From contig CAVNZM010000002.1 of the NCBI GenBank assembly GCA_963693365.1, forward strand, positions 16,182,001-16,246,000: a stretch of 64,000 nt of DNA, in the 5' to 3' direction. The notes below the pieces were generated by a model, which saw nothing but the letters and a program-made list of their open reading frames with translations, made no database searches and was not told the DNA's origin. This document shows positions 1 to 10,723 of this stretch, in pieces. The DNA comes from Amoebidium appalachense. Taxonomy: Eukaryota > Ichthyosporea. Made by a program: the position numbers and the translations under genes. How positions within the stretch are numbered: position 1 is the stretch's first letter; the number at the start of each line of letters is the position of its first letter.

Positions 1-303
1 TGCAAGCACTGTAATCAACATGATAGCTTCATGCACAATAGCCGGGACAACATCACATGGTCACGTTATAGTTTCGATAGCCACCACTCCTGCACCACCA
101 ACCAGCACTGATTGATAAAGTCTAAGAGTCCGACATCATCATGATACTAAGTTACTAGCGTCGCAGAACATATGTATCTTTTTGGCGTTAGCTACATACA
201 CTGTTGCTGGCAATATGCACGGTCAGATGTCATGTACAGTACGTAGGCTCGAAGGAAAACCTGTGTTTAGCTACGAGCGGGGTGTGTCGGTGTGCTGCAA
301 CCA

Positions 304-387
<84 letters not shown>

Positions 388-778
388 AGGAGGGGACTGA
401 TATGTCCATACGCTGGAAGTCCCCTCGCACCTGACTGGACAAAACACCATCCGATGACGTAAAAACAGGGGAGAACGATTCGATCCCCAAGCGACATAAA
501 GGGGCCGTCAGGCCCCTCTAGCATGGGGTTGGGGGGGCGGCAGCCCCCCCCATTTAGCGCCCAGACACACATAGGCTATGGTTATTGGGTTTATGTTTTT
601 ATTTTGGAAACTATTTTCAAATACCGTATTGTTTTAGCCGGGTATGGCGCGATCCCCTATACCTAGGGGCTTCCTTCGTGTAGACCTACCTCAGGGGGGG
701 ATTTGGGGGGTGTTTGCAATGATGATTTGAGATATATATTTTGCAGCCACATTCATCAATTTATTCCTGACACATTTG
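1..778. other. Intergenic / 3' flank of the Kv channel gene
   Basis: No gene is supported here. The stretch holds a 53-base C run directly joined to a 29-base G run (306-387) and a short GC-rich inverted repeat near 500-517. The rest looks like unique sequence. Open frames across the C/G tract encode only proline or glycine and are artefacts of the homopolymer. Confidence 0.6.
306..387. repeat. Poly-C run joined directly to a poly-G run
   Basis: About 53 C (306-358) are followed without a spacer by about 29 G (359-387). This is a perfect inverted repeat that could fold on itself over 29 base pairs and has i-motif/G-quadruplex potential on either strand. An assembly or sequencing foldback is an alternative explanation. 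Confidence 0.9.
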
Positions 779-1458
779 CTAAACACCAACACCAATCATC
801 GGGTGATCAATTTTATCCTCTGGGGATTTTGGACACCTTGTCTCTGATTCATACAACTCTTTCAAAACGGCCAAGTGTTGCTCCACCCGCACGATTTCCT
901 CCCTTAGTTTATGTATAAGCAAAGTTTCGTTATTACGAGCGATTGCACGTTCAAATTCGGTAGAATTGTGGTTTGCATTAGGCTGACGCTTCTCTTCCTT
1001 TGACGACATACACGAACCAGGGATCGTGACGGTTGATTGGGACATTCCTGCGTCTGCCCCCAAGCCGAACACGAGCGGGTTTTTGGTCACCGAGACAGAA
1101 TTCAGATCGCTCATCGTAGATTCCGATCTGCATTTTTTCATTTGTTCGCTTTTTCTCTCGCGCTCGTCTTCCTCTGCTAGTTCTGATGCCGCCTCCCCAA
1201 ATGCCTGACCGAGCATTGTGATTGGATAAGCCAGGCAGATAAGGGCTGCAACCATGGTTACCATAGCAACGAATCTTCCCTGGTGGGTGACGGGGAACAT
1301 GTCCCCATAGCCCACCGTCGTGAGGGTCACCATAGACCACCACATGGCAGATGGAATGTTCTGGAAAGCTGTGGCTGACCCGGCATTTGGCCCGTTCTGA
1401 TGAGGGATGCCATGGTGTTGGTGTAATGGCGTGGGTAGGATGGGTGTTTTTTTCTTTT

Positions 1459-1489
<31 letters not shown>

Positions 1490-1513
1490 GGTGGTGGTGG
1501 TGGTGGTGGTGAT

Positions 1514-1552
<39 letters not shown>

Positions 1553-2182
1553 AGCTTGTGTTTGTGGCCGCCTAGTTAGCATGCTGGAGGATGGTCTGGA
1601 GTTCCTTACATATCCCCCCTCCTCCCCCGCGCGCCTCCCTCCACCCGTGATCACTCCTGCATGCCCCCCCCCCCCCCCCCCCCCCACCCCCCCCCCCCCC
1701 CTCCCCCCCCCTTCCCCCTTTCTGAATTCCTGCAACCGTTGAACCCGGATCCTCACACCTACAACCTCTTTGGACCGTTCCGGCACGATGACCCAATTAC
1801 AACCCATTCTAGATCTCCAACCTTTTCTTTGTTTTAAACGCCTGCAGCGTTGAGTCCCCACTATTGGTATGGGGAGACAGACACTTGGGAACTTCAAGAA
1901 GATGGAGAGAAGGAATAGAGGGGGAGGAAAAGAGGGGGAAGGGGGGGGGGGGGGGGGGGGGAGAAGAGAGGGAGGGGGGGGGGGGGGGGGGGGGGGGGAG
2001 AGAGAGAGAGAGAGAGAGATGCACTCAGGACCCGAGGATGGCGGGAGAGAGAGTTGTTGGTGTGGGCTTCCAAACAGTGCAAAAGTTGGCTGTGGTAGAG
2101 TGTGTGGAGGGCTAGGTATAGGGGTGTGCCGGGGGTGGGGGAGAAGGGAGATGTGCGTGTCTGTTTGCGCGCATGTCACAGA

Positions 2183-2223
<41 letters not shown>

Positions 2224-2915
2224 GTGTGTGTATCACGGTGTGTGTTGGGGAGAGAGGGGGAGGGGGGGAGGGGAGGGGGGAGGGGGGGGAGGGGGGAGAG
2301 CAGGCGGTTAGGTGACGCACCGTGTAAGTCCATTTTAGGTTTTCATCCAGCTCACAGTCCCACGTTTCGGCATAGAACATGGCTGTGCCGCTGATGCACA
2401 GACCAATAATGATGAGAAAAACGAGAAAGGATATGCCCTGCCGGGCCTTTTTCAGAGCACGGATGAACACACGGGTCATGCGGCTGCCCTTGCTGACTTT
2501 GAGAATGCGCAGGATGCGAAGTAGACGGAGAACACGGAGAACCTGCCAATCAAATGCGCAAGTTAGTTTAACCTGCCAATCAAACAATCGAGCTTTATGT
2601 ATGTACATTAGCCCAATAGTTTATGTATGTCATTAAAAAGGGATGTCTGAATGTGGAGGATATCAATGATCCGGATTGAAATTAGCAGAAGTTTTGGCTT
2701 CCAGATTTGGTAAAGAAGTATCGTTGGTTGTGCCTGAGTTCAGCCGGATTTCTACCATGTAGAAAAGTGATCGGAAGGGGAAAAGCAACCACTTTTAAAA
2801 ATGCACCGGCACTCACGGCATCCGATCATGGATAAACCGAAGTCTTACCCCCCCCCACCACCACCACCACCACCTCCTCCCCGGCCCCCCCTCATGAATT
2901 TCCCTGGTTGCTTCC

Positions 2916-2955
<40 letters not shown>

Positions 2956-4043
2956 ACGAGTGTCTTAGCAAGTATTAGGCTCTGACAGGTTTGTTTGTGT
3001 GCATGCCGATCGGGGGATTACGCAAAGGCCCAAATTTTAAAGTAGAAATATTTTAATGACCGTGCCAAAGGCGTCAACCCTCTACTCTACACATTCAGTC
3101 TATCATGCCCATGCACGGGAGTAGAAACACATACTCAATTAGAACTGTAGGATTAATTCAAGTGGGTGTGTAGGTGTTAAATTTGGAGCCACCGGGGGGG
3201 GGGGGGGGGGGGGGGGGGAGGGACCCGTGGAGGGGGATGGGGTCCGGAGGGGGGAGGGGGAGGGAGGAGGAAAGGGGAGGGGGGGGGCAACTTAGAGTTT
3301 CGGAAGGGATTGCTGAATACTTTCTCTGTATATCCTCCCCCCGGCCCCACCCCCTTCCACTGTCACCCCCTACCCTTCCCCCTTCCCCTTCTTCCCCACC
3401 CTGCGGGAGCATCAAATCCAATACATCTCCACAATTCCAAATTCAAACCTAGGTTGCTCCACTACCCAGAAATCACGTGAATACCATGATCGAGTTTGAC
3501 CCAAGTTACCTGCAGACCACTGGCGGGAGAGTTCCCCGTATCCTTTCCTTGCTGGGAGGCAATATACATGGGCAGCTCGATGAAGTACGGAATGATGCTA
3601 AGTAAATCCACCCAATTCATAAACCCGCAGCAAAACCTGAAAAACAAGGGGCAGGTGAAGAGCCGCGCGAAGAACTCAAGACAGAAAAAAGCAATTATGA
3701 CGGTTTCCACACACCAAAATTTCTTTTCTGCACCGGGTGCACGTGTAATTTCTTCGTGTGATTGCACTATCATGATTATCACTGAAGCTATGACGAGTAA
3801 CATCATGAGAGTATACCACATCATAGCCCCAGTTGAGCTTTCTGCGTTACTGAAAAACTCGTAAACCGGATTGATATCCACGGGTTTTCCATCTTCCGTG
3901 TATGTGTTGTTCTTTTTGCTCTGTGACGTGCTCTTGGGAATATCCCCGTTTTCAGAACGGTGGTTCTTCCTACGAAAAACCTTGACGATTCGTCGTGGGT
4001 CAGTTTCCCGAAGGAGGGTTTCCAATCCCGGCCACATAGGCAT
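779..4043 (-). CDS. Shaker-type voltage-gated potassium channel (Kv), 3 exons
   Basis: Exons on the minus strand are 4043-3510, 2542-2321 and 1396-779, all phase 0 with GT-AG introns, giving 457 residues. S1 is about residues 74-94. S2 is 109-130 and carries the VET...LEFFARLF pattern of Shaker S2. S3 is 138-160 (MNWVDLLSIIPYFIEL). S4 starts at the first exon junction and has an R/K every third residue (LRVLRLLRILRILKVSKGS). S5 is 214-236. The pore helix and selectivity filter TVGYGD are at 279-284. S6 ends in AYPIT where Kv1-4 channels have a PVP-type motif. The cytoplasmic tail has a heptad-like acidic/basic segment (EEIVRVEQHLAVLKEL). The protein would pass K+ across the plasma membrane on depolarisation. 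No T1 tetramerisation domain is visible: the N-terminus is only about 70 residues. The start ATG at 4043 is my choice; a possible 3' splice site at 4079-4080 leaves room for an upstream exon that could carry T1. Introns hold poly-C, poly-G, GT and poly-T repeats. Confidence 0.9.
1447..1550. repeat. Compound poly-T / (GGT)n / poly-G repeat in a Kv intron
   Basis: An interrupted T run to 1489 is followed by GGT repeats and then a pure G run at 1514-1550. It lies in the intron between the S5 and pore exons of the Kv gene, just upstream of the pore-exon acceptor on the minus strand. Confidence 0.9.
1660..2300. repeat. Poly-C, poly-G, GA and GT microsatellites in a Kv intron
   Basis: Successive low-complexity tracts: interrupted poly-C (about 1663-1710), interrupted poly-G (1939-1998), GA repeat (1998-2019), GT repeat (2183-2222) and a G-rich run ending near 2300. 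All are intronic in the Kv gene. Confidence 0.85.
2917..2954. repeat. Poly-C tract in a Kv intron
   Basis: An uninterrupted run of about 38 C lies in the first intron of the Kv gene. An interrupted G-rich tract follows at 3193-3290 in the same intron. Confidence 0.9.
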
Positions 4044-4776
4044 CTTGAACAGATGGTTGCACTGGAAGTTCGAGGGTACTGCCAAGGAGAGATCTTCGGC
4101 CGAGATGTGAATGCTAATATTGGATCCACAGTGTGCAACTCACGACTTGTATTCACGCGACAGCTTGGTATTAGGGAGAGGGCCTCTGCAACGGTATTTT
4201 GTGGTAAACATACGTTGCAATGTTTTTTTTTTTTGATGCCAGTTGGTTGCGGGTCCCTCAAGTGAGAAGTATTCTAATTGACCGTCTGATGACCTAGGAC
4301 ATCTGGAAATCAAGTAATGCCGAGATGTGAGAAATGTGATCAAGATCTTCTTCTGCCTTTTCTGTCTCTCTTGTTAAAAACATTACATGGAAATGATTTG
4401 CCAGAGAGACAACTCCTAATTGAAGCTCTGCAAGTCTGCATGCTGCAAGAACAAGCACGGACCATGCAAAAGTGTGACTGTGGCTGACTGTGGCCGGACT
4501 CGGAGCAGGGTTTTCGCGCACTACTCTCCTATCCAATCAAATCGCTACATATTTGGTGGTGCCGTCTAAGCCAATCACAATTTACTATCCCGCTAGATTA
4601 TACAGGCTCACCCATGGCCAAACAAAAGCTTCAAATTTTTTTTTGACTTCTTCCTTCCTACTTGAAGGTCTTCTAATCTTCCTATAGCTAGGGCTTGTCT
4701 GAGTTCTGACTACTTTTCTACCTTGTCCTGCCTAACAGACAGTAAACCATGTTCAGCTCTAAGCTGTGAATGCCGG
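4044..4776. promoter_or_regulatory. Shared head-to-head promoter region (Kv / GT31)
   Basis: The start codons of the leftward Kv gene (4043) and the rightward glycosyltransferase gene (4777) face away from each other 733 bases apart. Two CCAAT boxes (4533-4537 and 4571-4575), each in a CCAATCA context and 38 bases apart, lie between them. No clear TATA box is seen. A bidirectional promoter is inferred from the geometry and has not been shown. If the Kv gene has an upstream exon, part of this region is transcribed. Confidence 0.5.
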
Positions 4777-5580
4777 ATGGACTTACTCCCGCCGTGCTTT
4801 GGCTTGCGTCCAAAACGTCTTTCCCTCGGGAGGCTTTTTGTTCGGTTACCACTCCTAGTCCTGTGCATTTACTTCACATATCACGTTTTTGTTCACACAA
4901 ACCCATATTCAAGAGAAAATGACAGTAGTGTTTCGCACGAATACACGCCTGCCCTTTTTCAGAGAGAATGCGGGCTAGCATCCAAGGTCCCAATGAAGCT
5001 AGTGTACGGTGTGTTCACCACCATATACGGTGCACGGGAACGCATGGTAATACGTAAGACGTGGATGACCTTCCCCTCCGTGTGTAGGCACTTACAGGAT
5101 GAGAGGTGGTTGGGTGTCGGGGGGAAACCATGCCAGCTGCTGTTACGGTTTGTTCTTGGAAGGCCGAAGACACAGGTAGAGCCACACGTCTATTTTCTTG
5201 GCTCTTTACTCTCGACATCCCACGATTCCCACACCTTTTCCCCTGATCCTTTTTTTATCACTTCCTCACACCCCCTTATATCCTCCAAAGAGATCTAGAA
5301 TAAGTGGGGAGGAACGGGGATACGAAAAAGGATGAAGGGTGGAATTTGGAGTGAATGGAGGGGAGGCGGAGGTAGAGGGCTAGTGAGAGGTGGGAGGGAG
5401 GGGGGGGGGGGGAAGGGGGGGGGGGGGGGAGAGAGGGAGATATAACGAGATAGAGGAACACAGAGAGAGCTGAGGAGGAAGGGGGGAGGAAGAAAGGTAT
5501 GGGGAGGGGGGAGGGGAGTTGGAGGGGGGGGAGGGGGGAGGGAGGCGGGGGAAAGAGGAGGTTGGAAGGGGGGGGGCGTG

Positions 5581-5612
<32 letters not shown>

Positions 5613-5671
5613 GGAGAGAGGGGGAGGGAGAGGGAGAGGGGGAGAGAGAGAGGGGGGGGGGGGGGGGGGGG

Positions 5672-5711
<40 letters not shown>

Positions 5712-5859
5712 AAGAGAGATAGCACAGGCACTTGAGCACACACACTACCAGCAGCGCCAGTACACCTATTTTCTTTTATGCACCATTCTGTTCACCGACA
5801 CTCTTGGAATTTGAAAAACAGAAGAAAAACTAAAAAAAACTAAAAAAACAAACTATTGC

Positions 5860-5893
<34 letters not shown>

Positions 5894-6896
5894 ACCCTCC
5901 GCCTCCCCCCCCCCCCCCTCCCCCCCCATCCTGTTGCAGCCTTCCATCCTCTTACTTTTCTTATTTTTCTTCCACATTACCTTGTTGTTCATGAGTATAT
6001 AACCTTCTATGGCATTCTACCGCATTACTAGATATACATGTTTTGCATACCAACAAGTATATTCATCCAGACCATGATAAGCAGTTAATTTATATCCATC
6101 TCTACCCACATTGTATTGCACATATACGCCATCCCCACACTGTATTAGTAGCTACCGCCAAACAAGTCAAAATCTTATCAAGACACTTGCAATCGTCACC
6201 ATAAGAACGACGTTTCCCCATGAATATATTCACTTACTCTGTCACCCTGCTCCCAGCCACCAGCTCAAACACGAACACTCACACCCGTGATGATTTGTTT
6301 CCAATAAAGAACCTGTGTGTGTGTGTGGTGTGGTGTGTGTGTGTGGGGGGGTTGGGGGGGGGGGGGGGGGAGGGGGGAATGGTCCGCATTTTCTTATGTG
6401 TGTAAATGCTCCTCTCTCAGAAGCGTTCCCACATTCCCCCCCCCACTCAACAACAACATCCAAAAAAAAAAAAAAAAAAGAAAGAAAGGATAAAAGTTTG
6501 AGGCTTTGCTCTGCATATGATGCATTGGTGCAAGCTTTTGAGTTCTTTGTCCCGCATCGTGTTTTTTTTTGCTACACAACCTGTGCTTCATACCGAGCAA
6601 CATTCCCCCCCCCCCCCCCCCCCCCCCCTCCCCCCCCCCCCAACCACACACACACACACACACACCGTACCACCCAACTCAAATAGCAACAATCACCCAA
6701 CTCCCACCTTCCCCCCCGACCTGTTAATCGATGTAATACTACGATGTGTACTCCTTTTCCGTTTGATATCTTCATGAATTTTATGCCTCATCCCCCCGTC
6801 GCCCCCTCCCCCCTTCCCCCCCCTCCCCCCCGCCCCGCCCCCGCCTGCCCACCCACCCACCCACCCACCCTCCTCCCAAACACACACACACACATG

Positions 6897-6930
<34 letters not shown>

Positions 6931-7430
6931 CACACCGTGACAGATGGAGATGAAGACAGACACACGCTTATTTACGTACACGATTACTTTCCCACACGAA
7001 CTCACGCAAAACACACAAACAGAAAGAGCTCGAGTGGATCGCGAAAGAGAACGGCACGTTTGGTGATCTCGTGACGTTGCCATGCAAAGAAAACATGAAC
7101 GAGGGAAAGTCGTGGGAATGGTGGAAATTTGCAGCAGAAAACTTTCCAGAAGCTACACACGTGGGCAAGGGGGACATGGACACATTTGTGTGGGCCGGGG
7201 AGTTGGTGAGAGAGCTAGGGGGACTGCCGAGAGAGTGTGTGTACTATGGGAGAATGAACGATTATCTCAGGTGGGTGGGTGGTGTCAAAATAAATGCATG
7301 GCTGTTGATTCATTTTCGTTGAATTCAAATTCAAAGTTTTTCGATTGTATCTGATTTATTCTCCTTACCTTTTGTTCTACATCTTATTGTTCTTCCTCGT
7401 TTCTTCTCTTGATTGGGTGGGTGGTGGTGT

Positions 7431-7483
<53 letters not shown>

Positions 7484-8257
7484 CTGGTGGTGATGGTGGT
7501 GGTGGTGGTGGTGGTGAGAGAGGGGGTGGGTGGATGGGTGTGGTTGGGTGGATGGGTGTGGTGTGTGTGTGTGTTGGGGGGGGGGGGGGGGGGGGGGGGG
7601 GGAGGGGGCAGAATGCTTGATTGTTTCTTTTTTGTGTGTGTCTGTTGTCGGTCATGGTGGCTGTTTTGTTCTCATTTCCAGTGCTTTTTGGTTGGCATTT
7701 CCTTTTCCTGGGGGTTGTGGAGGAAGAAAAATACCACTAATACAAGGCTAATTAATAGCAGACAAAAAGATGCTTTGTGCTCCGAGCGTTTGTTTCTCTT
7801 TCGTCTGTCTATTCCTTTTTGACAAAAGATAGGGATGTGCGATGGGGTAGTTAGTGGGGAGCGGGAATAAAGAATAATGGGTGGGTGGAGGTTAGGATGG
7901 CAAGGGTAGGTCTGTGGGTGCAAGTGGAGGTGGTGGGCACGGCTGAGGAAAAGTTGGGCCCCCGGGCGGGTGGGCGGGCGGGGGGGGAGGGGGGGGGGGG
8001 GGGAGAGAGGAGGAGAATAAAAGAAGTGTGGGGGTAAGATGGGAAGGCTTGGATAGACTTGATTAGGAGGAATCGGGTGCTGGTGTTGGTGGTGGTGATG
8101 GCTTGATGGAGAGGGGGGACCGGGCGGGAAGGGCGGTGGGCGAGGGGAGGGGGGGGAAGGGGGGGGGAGGGGGGGGGGGGGAGGGGAGAGAGGGGGAGGT
8201 TTGCAGACAAAGAAAAGAGGGATTAGAACTGTGTGTGTACGTGTCTGTGTGTGTTGG

Positions 8258-8306
<49 letters not shown>

Positions 8307-9843
8307 GGGGGGGAGGGCGCGGGGGGGGGGGGGGGGAGGGGAAGGGGGGAGTTAAGGGATATGTTAGGTCAATTGAAATGTTACTCTTGGGGAGGTTGCA
8401 TTCGTATAAGAGCGGAGGGTGGTGGTGATGGTGGTGGGGGGAGTTAAAGACGGTGGTGGTGGTGGTGGGGTGGGTAGGTGAGGGAGAGGGGAGTGGGGTG
8501 GGTGGGGGGGGGAGGGGAAGCGGGGTTGGGGGGGAGGGAGGGGGCGGGGGGGGGGGGGGAGGGGAGGGGAAGGAGGAAAGGTAAACACTTGGGGGAAAGC
8601 GGGGGAAGAAAGGGCGGGTGGATGGGCGTGGGAGCCAAGTAGGATTTTAATGGCTGTAAGATTAAATGGTGTGAAGATGGTGTGGGAAGGTAGGCTTGTG
8701 GGGTGTTGTTGTTCAATGCTTATTGGTTTGCATGTGGAGGGAAAGGCAAGTAGTCGTGCTCAAGCTGGAGGGGATTATGATATGTGTTGCACTTCTTTGG
8801 CACGGGGATACATGTATGTGTGGGGACGTGTGTGTGTGTGTGTGGGCGGGGGGGGGGGGGGGGGGGGGGGGGGGGCTGTAGAGGAGGAGCGAGGGATGAA
8901 TCAGGGGCTTTGGCGATACAGTAACTGGTGGGCAGTTGGGTGGGTGAGAGATGTGTATGCATGAATGCATGTGCCAGTGTGTCTGTCTGGGTGCGGGTGT
9001 GTGTGAGTGTGCAAGTGCAGGTACACGGCTGTGTGTGTGTATGCGCTTGTCTGTATGTGCTTGCGCAAGCATGGATGGTAGGCCAGAGGTGCAAAGCAAC
9101 AGACTCACATAGCTGCAAGTATCATCGTTGATGTATCCTAGTTTGTCAGTCTGTTCAACCACAACACATGGTTGAGCGTATCATCAGTACCACCATACAT
9201 CACGAAGATGATTGCCTTTGTGATGGTACATTCATGTGAATTCAGCACTGACACATCTACACTGCTTCCACCGTCTTCCTGAACCAATCGGCTTTTTGCA
9301 GCCATATCGTTGGTCGACAAAGGGAAATCTATATGGGAATCGTTTGCTTCGCTCAGAACTTGACTGTTGAATTCAAACTGCCAACCATCGCATTCCAAAG
9401 ACCTGCCTTGCTCCGATTGGTGCAGAAAGACGGTGGACGCACTGTATGTGCTCCCCCTAAATAATTTGTTCGTCATCTGAATTCGACAATAATACCTCTA
9501 TTTTCCCTTTAGTACCGCCATATATGCCCGTATCCAACTGACTGTTTCACACAGGTGCATGTGCTATGTCTTGTGCCCCACCCAATGGACCTACATGAGT
9601 GGCCAGCTGCATATCCTGAGCACAGATCTGGTGCAATGGGTGGCCAATCCAGCCAATCAGATCACTGCAACTGCCAAATATGGGCATGAGGACCGCATGA
9701 CCGGCCAATGGCTGGCCACTGCTCCTTTTTTGATAATGAATGTCGACAGCAAGGCACACCCGTTTGTACATCCACTCAAGGTGATCCATCCCCCTTCCTT
9801 CCCTTCTCTTTTTTGTTGTGTCGCCTGCATTCGCTCTCTCATT

Positions 9844-9898
<55 letters not shown>

Positions 9899-10366
9899 AC
9901 GGCCCTCTGCAACACCGGGATATTGATGCTACCAAAATGTAAGGGTGTTACTGAAAATAGAAAGATAAAAAAAAAAAATTTCGAGACGGCCGTGCCCCCC
10001 CTCCACCACCCCAAACACACACACGTGCACACACACACACACACATACACAAAACACACACACTTTACCCCCTTAAACCCATGGTTCTGTGTCAGATTGG
10101 ATGAAGCCCAACACTGCAGTCCCTCCCGCGCCCCCACTCCTCCCTCTCCGCTTGCCCTACGCTTGTGGCCTTAACCGACCTTCACCCTCCCCCCCCCCCC
10201 CCCCCTCCCCCCTCCGTCCACAATAAGGAGAGGAAGAAAAATACAAGAATCAAGACCCACCTTTCACATGTAGACCCACACACGCTGCGGACGATGCTCA
10301 TGCAAGTACACATACACACATGTACACACACACACCCACACCCACACACACACCAACACCCACACA

Positions 10367-10413
<47 letters not shown>

Positions 10414-10517
10414 GCTCGCGCGCGCACGCCCTCGGCACAGACACACAAACATACTTGCACACACAGAAGCAAAGAGTAAACAGAGATAGAGAAAAATAAT
10501 TCGAGGGAGGGAGGGAT

Positions 10518-10553
<36 letters not shown>

Positions 10554-10638
10554 GGGACAGGACGGGAGGGAGGGAGAGAAAGGGGGGAAAGGGGGGGGGG
10601 GGGGGGGGGGGGCAAGGGATTATGGAGGGGGGGAGGGT

Positions 10639-10723
<85 letters not shown>

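Noticed and set aside
497-520. Short GC hairpin as a terminator
   Set aside because: Intrinsic terminators are a bacterial feature and no T run follows; the genome is eukaryotic.
182-572. Open frames rich in Pro or Gly over the C/G tract
   Set aside because: They are translations of homopolymers with no unique coding sequence; dozens of similar frames elsewhere were dropped for the same reason.
779-2608. A single 609-residue frame covering the Kv S4-S6 region
   Set aside because: The middle is translated microsatellite (His-Thr, Pro, Lys runs). Splitting it at GT-AG sites gives a clean channel sequence in phase.
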